Assembly: GCF_020907405.1 (NCBI RefSeq)
Contig: NZ_JAJJOE010000009.1
Coordinates: forward strand, 277,876-341,875
Reading direction: 5' to 3'
Length of the DNA stretch: 64,000 nt
Source: Arthrobacter sp. zg-Y769
GTDB lineage: Bacteria; Actinomycetota; Actinomycetes; Actinomycetales; Micrococcaceae
Part shown: piece after piece, positions 1 through 8,465 of the stretch
How positions within the stretch are numbered: the stretch's first letter is position 1
How the letters are laid out: each line of letters begins with the position of its first letter
The notes under the pieces: generated by a model
Database searches by the model: none
Told to the model about the DNA's origin: nothing
What the model saw: the letters and a program-made list of their open reading frames with translations, nothing else
Made by a program: the position numbers and the translations under genes

Positions 1-214
1 CACCCCCATCCCGGCGTCGGTCCCTTATTCTCTCCCCGCTATTGCCTCCCAGCGGCGCTTTTCCTGTTAGCTGCGCATTCCTGATGCATGTTTTTGTATC
101 TAGACGCAGCCCGTGCGCGCGCGTATGCTCCATTCCACTGAGCGGTTGCTACCGAGGGCCGAGGTATCCGGGATCCGGATCTGTGCGGGCGTTGTGGGGG
201 GCGTGGGCTGGCTG

Positions 215-2836
215 ATGAAAAGCGTGGCAACTGGAGCAGAGTTGATCGGGCGGGCAGAAATCCTCGACGGCTTATGCTCTGCCCTCTCCGCCGGGGGAGC
301 CGGCGCCGTCCTCCTCGGCCAGGGCGGTGTAGGTAAAACCGCGGTGCTGAATGCCGTGGCGGATCGCCTGAAGGCAGACTTCCATACCATTCCGGTCCGG
401 GGCACCGCCATCGCCGCCGAGACGCCATACGGCGCACTGGCCTTCCTGCTAAGCGGCCTCCCCGAAGGAGACGAGCAGGATCCGCTTCGGGTGCTGCAGG
501 AACTCAGCCGCGTCTTCGCCGCCCGTGCCGGGGGAAACCGGGTACTGGTCACCGTGGACAACGCGGATCGGCTGGATCCGTTTTCCGTCATGGTGCTGTC
601 CCAGCTCGTTCGGCGAGGAAGCATTGCAGTGCTGGCGGCTGCTGCATCCATCCAGTTCAAAGCAGGCCATGAGCTGGTTGGCCTGTGGAGTGAAGGCCTG
701 CTCCGGCGCGTCGATCTTGAACTCCTTACCGAGCGGCAGACCCGCCAGTTGATGCAGCAGTTGCTGGGCGGAGGGGTCTCGGCCCTTGCCGCCGCAACGA
801 TGTGGCGGGAGACAGAAGGCAGTCCCCGGATGATCAGGCTCATGACCGGTGCCCAGGTGCGTTCCGGCACCTTGGTGCGCCGGGAATCCACATGGGTCCG
901 GACTGCACCCTTTGTCCGTACCGGCGAGGTCAGCGAAGTACTTGACACGATGCTGGACCGGCTGGGAACCCACGAACGAAAGCTGGTGGAAGTCCTGGCG
1001 CTGTGCGTCAGCGTCCCTCTGCCGCGCGTCCTGGAACTGGTGCCCGAAGCCGGGGTCGATTCCCTCGAGGAGCAGCAGCTCATCTGTGTAACCGGCAACC
1101 CGCCGATGGTCCGGCTCGGCAGCGGAAACCCAGGGTCGGTAATAGCGGCGAGCATGGCGCCGGGCCGAATGCGGGAACTGTGGGAAGAGGCAGCCGGCGG
1201 GATGGATCCCAGGGACATGGACGGCGAGGAACTGACCGCCTTCCTCGGCTGGGCCCTGTCCTGCGGCGAGGATCTCGCCCCGGCGGACGCACTCCGTGCT
1301 GCGCGCGCAGCCAATAGGCGTGCGGATGCAGCTGCAGCACTGAGATTCATCCGCACCGTGCCCCCGGCAGCACGCAGCCAGGAGATGGTGCTTGAAGAGA
1401 TCCGCGCCCTGCAAGGCGCGGGCTACCTGGACAAAGCCCTCCGCGTCTTCAGGGAAGCGGAGCCACGGCTGGTCCCCGGGGAGCGTTCCAGCTACGTGCC
1501 GTTGCTGCTGCTTCACTGCCATACGCTGGCCTGGATACCCGGAGCCGGTGACCCGCTCCAGGCGCTTGCGGCCATCGAGGAGTCATGCCCGGAAGAAGGG
1601 GATTCCCCCGAACTGGCAGCGGCCTTTGTTCTTGCCCGGAGCGCGTTGGCTGCGGACGCCGGCCGCCTCCGGCAGGTCCCCGGCAGCCTCGCCCGCGTCT
1701 CCCGGGACGGGAGGCTGAGCCTGGCCACCCGGATTCAGGCGGCCGCCTTGTCCGCCCACGTCCTGGCCCTGGCCGGACGGACCGATGAAGCGCTGCAGAT
1801 CCTCGAGCAGCTGGGGCCGCCGAAGGACTATGCAGTAAATGCCGCGAACGCCGGGGAAGTCTGCACCCGCATATTTGATACCTATGTTGTTTCGGGTGAG
1901 CTGGACCGGGCCGTGGCGTTCGTTCGGGCATTCGATGAGACCGGAGTCCGGCCGTCCTGGCAAGGCAGCGCAGGTGAACTGGCCGTGGCAGTCCTCGCGG
2001 CATGGCAGGGACAGGACGGTGCGGTCCGGGACGCGCTTGACGGTGCCATCGGGCAGTTGCGCAACCATGACCCGCAGGACATGCTTCCCCTTGCATTGAC
2101 CCTTGGGGCCTATGTCCATCGGGACCGGCTCCCCGAAGCCGCCGAACTGCTTCGGCAGGCGCGCAGTGCGAAAAAGGCCCCCGGCTACTTCCGCGGGTTC
2201 CTTCTCAGCTATTTCTCCCTGCTGGCCGAAGACACCGATGACGGAGTCCGCTGCGGACGTCTGCGCAGCGAAGCCGCGGCCGCCCGGGCGGCAGGTTATA
2301 CCGCACCGGCACTGTTGTTCCTGTCGGCAGCCGTTCGGGCCGGTGACAAGCAGGCTGCCGCCGACGTCCTCGAGACGGCAAACGAGGGGAACGGAAGATT
2401 TGCCGACCTGCTGACGGGCTTCGCTGCCGGAGTCCTCAACGACGACCCTGCCCTGCTGGTCACTGCGGCAAAAGGGTTCCTTGAGCGCGGACAGTACCTG
2501 TTGTCCCGGGATGCCGCCCGGGATGCCGCCCGGGCGGCCGAGCGCAGCCTGCCAAACAGCAGTGCGGGCGAGCGCAAACACCTGGGGAGAACGGCCCGTG
2601 CAGTGGCCAATGCAAGCCTGCGGCGTATGCGGCATGTCGGTGGCCGCGCAAAAACACTGGCGGAACTGAGCGAATTCGAGGCAGATCTTGCGCATCGGGT
2701 GGTTACGCTGGCCACCACCACGCAGATAGCCCGGGAACTGAACCTGTCTCCCCGGACCATCGAGTGGCACCTCGGAAAGATTTTCGCGAAGCTCCATGTC
2801 TCCGGCCGTTCCGAGTTGGCAGAGATTCTGGCCTAG
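215..2836 (+). CDS. STAND-ATPase LuxR-family regulator 1
   Basis: A large signal-integrating transcription regulator of 873 residues, in the MalT/LAL style. The N-terminus carries a Walker A loop (GQGGVGKT, residues 35-42) and a Walker B-like strand ending at D115 in VTVDNAD. A long helical, TPR-like middle follows, and the last ~60 residues form a LuxR helix-turn-helix with the SPRTIEWHLGKIF signature. The frame is open upstream to 113, but I place the start at ATG 215, where a G-rich ribosome site (194-201) precedes it and homology to its neighbours begins. It is the first of five tandem relatives and is followed 19 bases later by regulator 2, probably in one operon. The ligand is unknown. 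Confidence 0.88.
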   Translation: MKSVATGAELIGRAEILDGLCSALSAGGAGAVLLGQGGVGKTAVLNAVADRLKADFHTIPVRGTAIAAETPYGALAFLLSGLPEGDEQDPLRVLQELSRVFAARAGGNRVLVTVDNADRLDPFSVMVLSQLVRRGSIAVLAAAASIQFKAGHELVGLWSEGLLRRVDLELLTERQTRQLMQQLLGGGVSALAAATMWRETEGSPRMIRLMTGAQVRSGTLVRRESTWVRTAPFVRTGEVSEVLDTMLDRLGTHERKLVEVLALCVSVPLPRVLELVPEAGVDSLEEQQLICVTGNPPMVRLGSGNPGSVIAASMAPGRMRELWEEAAGGMDPRDMDGEELTAFLGWALSCGEDLAPADALRAARAANRRADAAAALRFIRTVPPAARSQEMVLEEIRALQGAGYLDKALRVFREAEPRLVPGERSSYVPLLLLHCHTLAWIPGAGDPLQALAAIEESCPEEGDSPELAAAFVLARSALAADAGRLRQVPGSLARVSRDGRLSLATRIQAAALSAHVLALAGRTDEALQILEQLGPPKDYAVNAANAGEVCTRIFDTYVVSGELDRAVAFVRAFDETGVRPSWQGSAGELAVAVLAAWQGQDGAVRDALDGAIGQLRNHDPQDMLPLALTLGAYVHRDRLPEAAELLRQARSAKKAPGYFRGFLLSYFSLLAEDTDDGVRCGRLRSEAAAARAAGYTAPALLFLSAAVRAGDKQAAADVLETANEGNGRFADLLTGFAAGVLNDDPALLVTAAKGFLERGQYLLSRDAARDAARAAERSLPNSSAGERKHLGRTARAVANASLRRMRHVGGRAKTLAELSEFEADLAHRVVTLATTTQIARELNLSPRTIEWHLGKIFAKLHVSGRSELAEILA

Positions 2837-2855
2837 GAACCGATGGGGGAATTCG

Positions 2856-5561
2856 ATGTACGGGTTGAACGAGCGGTCGCTGACGGGCAGGGATACCGTG
2901 CTTGCCTCGGTGCTCGGGAGCCTGCGCCGCCCCGCTGGACACGGTGCTGCAGTGGCGGCGGAAGCCGGGCTGGGAAAGACTGCCGTGGCCAAGGCTGCCG
3001 CCCGGGAGCTGCAGTCGGAGATGCCCGTTTACTGGGTCTACTCCAGTCCTGCACTCAAAACGGTGCCGTATGGTGCGCTGGCGGCCCTCCTGCCTGACCT
3101 CGCTCCGGGGCAGACGGGGTCTGCGCTGGCGGTTATGCGCGCCTTGATGGCCCGGTTCTTTCCGGTGGTCCCGGCCGGCGGAGCGACCGCTTTCCAGCCG
3201 GGCCCGGAACCTTTGGTAATTGTGGATGACGCGCACGACATCGACGCGCCCAGTCTCGACCTACTCGCCCAGCTCCTTGATGCCCGATACATCAGGCTTC
3301 TTGTCCTGTCCCGGACCTTCCCGGACATTTCGGGCGTCCTGCCGCACATGTGGGACGGGCAGCTGACCCGGCACCGACTGTTGCCGCTGGACGAACGGGA
3401 AGTCCTTCAGCTGTGCCAACAGGAGCTCCAAGGCCAAATCAGCACCACTGCCTCCGTTGAGCTGACCCGCCTCACCGGTGGGAACCCGATGTATCTGCTG
3501 GCCTTGATTGACGAAGCCGTGCGCAGCGGGTTCCTGGTTCAGCGGCAGGGAATCTGGGGAACTGCCGACGGCGATCCGCCCGTCGGTGGACGTGTGGGAG
3601 ACCTCGTCAAGGCACAGGTGCGGGGCCTGGATCCTCAGGACCGCCTGGCGCTGGAAGTGATTTCCCTTGCCGAACCACTGTCGCTGGGTGCTGCCTTCCG
3701 GCTGGGCCTGCATGCCTCGGTGGACCGTTTGGCAGCTTCCCTGCTGGTGGGGGTTTCGCATGAGCCAGGCACCGGACAGGCGGTACGCCCGCTGCATCCG
3801 ATTTACGGAGAGGTCATCCGGGGGATGGTTCCGGCTGCCCGCAGCGCACGTCTCCTTAAGCAGCTGCAGGGTGTGCTGGCAGGCACGGACATAGGGGACG
3901 AGGGGCAGCTCCGCCTGGTCTCATGGTCCCTGGCGCTGGGGGCCGAAGTGCCGGAGCTTGAGTTGCTGCACGCGGCGGAAAGAGCTAATAACCGCTTCGA
4001 TCCCCGGCTGGCTCTCCGGGCTGCCGCGGCGGCAGGAAGAGGGGAGCTGCGTATACCGGCACGGATACAGGAGTCGCGCGCACTGCTGCTGCTCGGCGAA
4101 GCGGGCCTGGCGGCCGCCGCGTTGGAAGGGACACTCGAGCAGGCAACTGATCTGCACACCGTGAAGCAGGCGATGACGGTGCATATCGCGACGGCCCTGC
4201 AGTCCGGGCCCGGGACTGACTGGGCGGATCCGCTGGCCCGGCAATGGATGCGCGCCATTGAGAGGCTATCCGGAAACCAACCTGCCGAAGCGCTCGACGG
4301 CGCACGCTGGGGGGTACAGGCGCTCAGGCTCCTGTCCCGGGTCCGGGAAGGGGATTACAGCCACGTCGAGTTGGAACTGGCGGAGGTGCTCCGCGAAGCA
4401 CACGGGAGCGCTGACAATGAGGCAATCCTGTTTGCCGAGGCGCTGACGGCTGAGATCCAAGTTGCAACGGGCCGGGCACAGACCGCGCTTGAACACAGCA
4501 CGGCTGCCCTGGAACTGCTGGGCGAAACCACTACCTGTTCGCAGTTCTTTGGCCCGTTCGTCCTGCACCGGCACCTTTCGGTACTGCTTTGGCTCGGCGA
4601 ATGGGACCAGCTGCAGCGGACCGTTGGTTCCGCGGACTCAGCCGTTCAACGGATGCTCTTGCATTCCGGGGGTGTTGCGGACTTTGCAGTGGGCCTGAGC
4701 CACCTGCGTTTGAGTGCCCTGCAAGACGCCGCAAGGGACTTTTCAGCCGCGGTGGAAGCGGCGACTGTCAACGATCCCGAAGGAATCCTTCCGCTGTCCC
4801 TGGCGCTGGGTTCCTTTGCCGCCGGGAGCCTCGGCCAGCGCGACCTCGCCGGACGGCTGCTTGAAGCCGCCGGGCGGACTTCCCCGCGGGGGCCGGAGCA
4901 GTACCGGCTCCTGGCCGAAGGGATCCTCGCCGGAGGGCGGTTTGCGCGGGATTCCGATGACGCTTCCATGCGCAGGTTGGGGGACACGGCTGCGGAGGCG
5001 CAGGAGCGTTCGTTCACGGCCGTGGAATTCACCCTGCGCCATCTTTCGATGCGGCTGGGTGATTTTTCCGAGGCCGGGCGCCTGATGAAGGTGACGGAAG
5101 GATTCGAGGGTCCGCAGGCACTCGTATTAAACCGGGTGGCCCGCGCCGTCGTCGATCAGGACAGTGCGGCGCTGGTAGCGCTCGCCTCGGACCCTGCTCC
5201 GGAACTGGATCTGCAGCTGGCACGGCAGTGCCTGCTCGAAGCAGAGCGCCTGGCCCGCAGGAACAGCGACCGCGCGATGTTGAACCGGGTCCAACGGCTG
5301 CTGGGACGGCACAACGGCAGCGTCCGCGGCGCGCTTCCGAAGTTGACTCGGCGTGAGCTCGACGTCGCCGCCCTCGTTGTTGCCGGAAAACACAACGCCG
5401 AGATTGCGGGCATGCTGAACCTTTCCGTCCGTACGGTGGAGGGGCATATCTACAGGACGTACGAAAAACTCGGGATCAGCCGCCGGGAAGAACTGAAGGA
5501 ACGGTTCCCCCTCCTTGGCGAAGCATCCGGAGGCTGGGACCGGCCTGCTCCCGCCGAGTAA
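2856..5561 (+). CDS. STAND-ATPase LuxR-family regulator 2
   Basis: A 901-residue regulator with Walker A AEAGLGKT (residues 35-42), Walker B in VIVDDAHDID, a long helical repeat region and a C-terminal LuxR HTH (SVRTVEGHIYRTYEKL) ending about 20 residues before the terminus. The start is ATG 2856, preceded by GGGGGAAT; the longer frame from 2796 would overlap regulator 1. Its ATPase half is closest by eye to regulator 5 rather than to regulators 1, 3 and 4, so the array holds two paralogue classes. It probably binds DNA after ATP- and ligand-dependent switching, as is known for MalT-type STAND proteins. The effector cannot be read from sequence. Confidence 0.87.
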   Translation: MYGLNERSLTGRDTVLASVLGSLRRPAGHGAAVAAEAGLGKTAVAKAAARELQSEMPVYWVYSSPALKTVPYGALAALLPDLAPGQTGSALAVMRALMARFFPVVPAGGATAFQPGPEPLVIVDDAHDIDAPSLDLLAQLLDARYIRLLVLSRTFPDISGVLPHMWDGQLTRHRLLPLDEREVLQLCQQELQGQISTTASVELTRLTGGNPMYLLALIDEAVRSGFLVQRQGIWGTADGDPPVGGRVGDLVKAQVRGLDPQDRLALEVISLAEPLSLGAAFRLGLHASVDRLAASLLVGVSHEPGTGQAVRPLHPIYGEVIRGMVPAARSARLLKQLQGVLAGTDIGDEGQLRLVSWSLALGAEVPELELLHAAERANNRFDPRLALRAAAAAGRGELRIPARIQESRALLLLGEAGLAAAALEGTLEQATDLHTVKQAMTVHIATALQSGPGTDWADPLARQWMRAIERLSGNQPAEALDGARWGVQALRLLSRVREGDYSHVELELAEVLREAHGSADNEAILFAEALTAEIQVATGRAQTALEHSTAALELLGETTTCSQFFGPFVLHRHLSVLLWLGEWDQLQRTVGSADSAVQRMLLHSGGVADFAVGLSHLRLSALQDAARDFSAAVEAATVNDPEGILPLSLALGSFAAGSLGQRDLAGRLLEAAGRTSPRGPEQYRLLAEGILAGGRFARDSDDASMRRLGDTAAEAQERSFTAVEFTLRHLSMRLGDFSEAGRLMKVTEGFEGPQALVLNRVARAVVDQDSAALVALASDPAPELDLQLARQCLLEAERLARRNSDRAMLNRVQRLLGRHNGSVRGALPKLTRRELDVAALVVAGKHNAEIAGMLNLSVRTVEGHIYRTYEKLGISRREELKERFPLLGEASGGWDRPAPAE

Positions 5562-5587
5562 TTTCCGCCGGCAACACCAGTAGGTTT

Positions 5588-5621
5588 TACTCGTGTGCAG
5601 CCAGCCAGGGATTCGTAGCCT
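5588..5621 (+). promoter_or_regulatory. Shared EPS/LuxR promoter-like element, copy 1
   Basis: TACTCGTGTG at 5588-5597, then 18 bases, then TAGCCT at 5616-5621. The second part fits an actinobacterial -10 (TAnnnT); the first lies where a -35 or an activator site would be. The same pairing with the same 18-base spacing recurs at 8306, 14107 and 17228. It lies downstream of regulator 2 and upstream of regulator 3. Confidence 0.7.
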
Positions 5622-5654
5622 TGTGAGCGTTACTCAAGGTTTGTCCGGGCGGCT

Positions 5655-5679
5655 CTGTCATGCTTCACTGTCATGCTTC
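5655..5679. repeat. 12-base direct repeat
   Basis: CTGTCATGCTTC occurs at 5655-5666 and again at 5668-5679, separated by one base. It lies inside the putative leader of regulator 3. Function unknown. Confidence 0.8.
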
Positions 5680-5849
5680 CGCCGCACGGGTACCTCGGGT
5701 CCCACATACGGAGCCGGCGGCGTCGATGCCCTCTGAGACCGGGGTGTCCCCCCAGCCGCCGCCGGCTCCTTCCCTCATCGTTTCCGTACGCAGACACGAA
5801 CGCCGCACCAAAGACGCGGCTGGCGCCCAAAGATGCAGAAGCCAACAGC

Positions 5850-5902
5850 GGAACACCGGAACACCAGGAACCGCAACACCAGGAACCGCGGCACCAGAAG
5901 CA
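5850..5902. repeat. 15-base tandem repeat with degenerate flanks
   Basis: AACACCAGGAACCGC occurs twice head to tail (5860-5874, 5875-5889), with partial copies on both sides. It lies about 50 bases before the regulator 3 start and could form an RNA structure or simply be slippage-derived sequence. Confidence 0.7.
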
Positions 5903-5949
5903 CTGTGACGCCAACAGCACTGCGTTAACGCCGGTGAAGGAGCCGTTCG

Positions 5950-8184
5950 ATGGAAGTTGCCGGACGCAGCCCGGGCCCCAGCGGCAGCCGGGAACCCGGG
6001 GTGGAAACCGGCCCGCACTTCCGTGAACCCCTGCTGGCCCAGGTGAAAAACGCGGTGGCAGGGGCAATCGACGCACTGTCCGAAGGCAAAAGCGTGGTGG
6101 TGACCGGGTCAGCCGGAACGGGCAAGTCCACGGTCATGGCGGGTGTCCTTGCCGGACTCGGCAACGACTATTCGGTAGTGCAGCTGCGCGGAGCAGCGTC
6201 GTGGGCGGGAAAACCATTCGCCGGGCTCTTCTGGCTGCTCAGCGAGTTGCCGCCGGAATCCCTGTCGGATCCGGTCTATGTGTTGCAGTTCCTGCGGCGG
6301 GTGTTCAGGGACAAGGCGGCCGGACGGCGCCTGGTTCTTGCCGTGGAAAATGTGGAGGACCTGGACGGGGAAACCATCGCCGTCCTTCTTCAGCTGTCCA
6401 GGACGGGCAGCGCCCTGATACTGGCTACGGTCCGGGATCTGTCCGCCTGCCCCGGCGAGTTTGTCCGGTGGTGGTCCGAGGGATCGGTGCACCGGGAAGG
6501 CCTCGAACCGCTGCGTCCCAGCGGAACCCGGGTGTTGCTGGAGGGATTGGCCGGTGGGCGGGTTTCCAGCCGGCTGGTGCAACAGGTCCAGGCACGGAGC
6601 CGGGGCAACCCACTGCTTTCAGCCCTGTTCCTTCGGGAGCAGCTGGACGCCGGGACAGTCCGCCGCCGGCGGGGCACCTGGGTGTGGACAGGGGCGGTGT
6701 CCTACTCGGGTGCCCTGGCAGAGCGGGTGGAGGTGGAGACCGGACAGCTGTCCCCGGAGGAACGGTACGCCGCAGACGTACTGGCGGTCAGCGGTGCCCT
6801 GCCCCTGCTGATGCTTCTCCAGGTAGCCGATCCGCCGGCAGTGGAACGGCTTGAACAGGATCTGCTGGTCACTTCCGGCTGCGTCCGTACCGTCCAGCTC
6901 AAGGATCCGCTGCTCGCCGAGGCCGCGGCGGCACTCGTCCCTCCTGGCCGCGCCGCTGAGATCCGCGCCAGGCTTGCAGCGGTGCCAAGCCGGACTGGAT
7001 CCGGATACGGCGGGGACTCGACACAAGCTGCCGACATGGCCGCTGCACTGGCGGCAGTGCATGAAGCAGGGGAATTGGCCCGCTGCGGCAGGTGGGCGGA
7101 AGCCGGCGCAGCAGCACGGCTTGGTCTGGAGCTGTCCGACAAGTGCGGCAAGGCAGGCCGCCTGCGGCGGGATCTCCTGTCGGAACTATTCGGCGTCTTC
7201 CTGTACTGCGGAGAGCTGCGGCAGGCTGCCGATGTGCTGGCGCAGACGGACGCGGCGGCCGAAGGAATGGAGCTAAACGGCGGCAATGATCTGTGCGAAG
7301 GCATTGTGCAGGTTCTTGGTGGCCGCGCGGACCGCGCCCTGGACTTCCTGCAGCGGGCCTTGGCGCAGTTCGAAGAAGAAGGAACCCAGGATCTGCTTCC
7401 CCTAGCGGGAACAGCGGCAGCCTATGCATGCATCCTGCTCGACGACGGCGATACTGCCCGCAGCTTCCTTGCGGCCGCCGGCACCGGGGCAGGCTGCGAC
7501 GCCCCGTCCCCGGAACCCGGCGCTCCGATCTCCGATTGGGGAGCAGGCCTCATTCGAAGTTTCTCCGGACTGTGTGCGGCCCGCGGCGTAACGCCCCCCG
7601 CGGAATCCGGCAGGTTTCCTTCCCCCGCTGCCGAGGGGGTATCCGGGGTCCGCCCCGGCGTCATGCTGGAGTTGGCCACGGCGGCACTGCATGACCGGCC
7701 CGGAGCGGCCGGGGAACTACGGGAGGCAGCGTCCGGCTGCAGCGGGGATTCGGCGGAGATGTACCTGGAGCTGGCCGAGGGACTCATCGCGCTGCGTCCC
7801 GCAGGTTTGCTTCGAGCAGCGGAGCAGGCCCACCGCCTGGGCCAGTTCCTGATTGCCTATGAGGCAGCCGGCGGGGCCGTGCGCCTGGCCCGCCTCCAGG
7901 CCGACCGCGCACAGCTGCGCGCTGCGCGCCGAATTGAGAATGTCAGTTACCGGATGCTGCGGACGGCCAATTCGGTGGCCGATCGACTGCCGGAATTGTC
8001 GGACTTCGAGCGGCAGCTGGCCCTGGGGGCTGCGGCAGGCCAGAGCAGTTCGCAGCTGGCCGGCGGTCTGCACCTCTCGCCACGGACGGTGGACTGGCAC
8101 CTGGGCAGGATTTTCCAGAAGTTACGTGTATCCGGCCGTGTGGAACTGCGCGAGTGCCTTGAGGACGAGCGTCCACATATCTGA
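5950..8184 (+). CDS. STAND-ATPase LuxR-family regulator 3 (short form)
   Basis: A 744-residue member of the array, clearly shorter than its ~900-residue neighbours; the loss is in the helical middle. Walker A is GSAGTGKS (residues 53-60). The Walker B region reads VLAVENVEDLD, so the usual Asp in VDNA is replaced by Glu, which could weaken ATP hydrolysis. The C-terminal HTH (SPRTVDWHLGRIFQKL) is of the regulator 1 class. ATG 5950 is preceded by GAAGGAG at 5936-5942. It stands alone between its own promoter-like element (5588) and the next one (8306). Best reading: a DNA-binding regulator, possibly acting as an altered or locked paralogue. Confidence 0.87.
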   Translation: MEVAGRSPGPSGSREPGVETGPHFREPLLAQVKNAVAGAIDALSEGKSVVVTGSAGTGKSTVMAGVLAGLGNDYSVVQLRGAASWAGKPFAGLFWLLSELPPESLSDPVYVLQFLRRVFRDKAAGRRLVLAVENVEDLDGETIAVLLQLSRTGSALILATVRDLSACPGEFVRWWSEGSVHREGLEPLRPSGTRVLLEGLAGGRVSSRLVQQVQARSRGNPLLSALFLREQLDAGTVRRRRGTWVWTGAVSYSGALAERVEVETGQLSPEERYAADVLAVSGALPLLMLLQVADPPAVERLEQDLLVTSGCVRTVQLKDPLLAEAAAALVPPGRAAEIRARLAAVPSRTGSGYGGDSTQAADMAAALAAVHEAGELARCGRWAEAGAAARLGLELSDKCGKAGRLRRDLLSELFGVFLYCGELRQAADVLAQTDAAAEGMELNGGNDLCEGIVQVLGGRADRALDFLQRALAQFEEEGTQDLLPLAGTAAAYACILLDDGDTARSFLAAAGTGAGCDAPSPEPGAPISDWGAGLIRSFSGLCAARGVTPPAESGRFPSPAAEGVSGVRPGVMLELATAALHDRPGAAGELREAASGCSGDSAEMYLELAEGLIALRPAGLLRAAEQAHRLGQFLIAYEAAGGAVRLARLQADRAQLRAARRIENVSYRMLRTANSVADRLPELSDFERQLALGAAAGQSSSQLAGGLHLSPRTVDWHLGRIFQKLRVSGRVELRECLEDERPHI

Positions 8185-8305
8185 GCCGGCACCGTTTTTC
8201 TTCGCGGACAGTCAATGCAGGTGGTTTGCACAGAGAAATCACGTAGGCGGGCGCGGCGTCGGCACTCGTTTTCCAAGTAGCCCGCGTGCGGTAACTAGGG
8301 AGCGC

Positions 8306-8339
8306 TACTCGTGTAGCGCACACGGACCGTTTCTACGCT
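8306..8339 (+). promoter_or_regulatory. Shared EPS/LuxR promoter-like element, copy 2
   Basis: TACTCGTGTA at 8306-8315, 18 bases, then TACGCT at 8334-8339. A weaker CACTCGTT site lies about 40 bases upstream near 8266. The gene that follows (8466) begins about 120 bases after the expected transcription start. Confidence 0.68.
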
Positions 8340-8465
8340 GGTGGACGGCAGCAATGCAGGGGTCCGACCCCGCTTTCGCCCGCCGACGGCAGGGCACACC
8401 AATTCCCTCCCGAAGAACCTGTTCCAGACGCTTGTACGTGAAAACGACAGAAACCGGGTCTCGAA

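Larger units (their letters stand above)
5562..5949 (+). other. Long leader region before regulator 3
   Basis: A 388-base stretch without a supported gene. It contains the shared promoter-like element at 5588-5621, a TACTCAAG half-site at 5631, a 12-base direct repeat at 5655-5679 and a 15-base tandem repeat at 5860-5889. If transcription starts just after 5621, the leader of regulator 3 is about 320 nucleotides. A plus-strand frame of 82 codons (5660-5908) exists but has no convincing ribosome site or family resemblance. Confidence 0.6.

Noticed and set aside
100..2992. Long minus-strand open frames across regulators 1 and 2 (e.g. 100-1356, 1583-2992)
   Set aside because: They are antisense to well-supported LuxR genes, are Arg/Pro/Ser-rich, and have no family features. 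High G+C produces such shadow frames.
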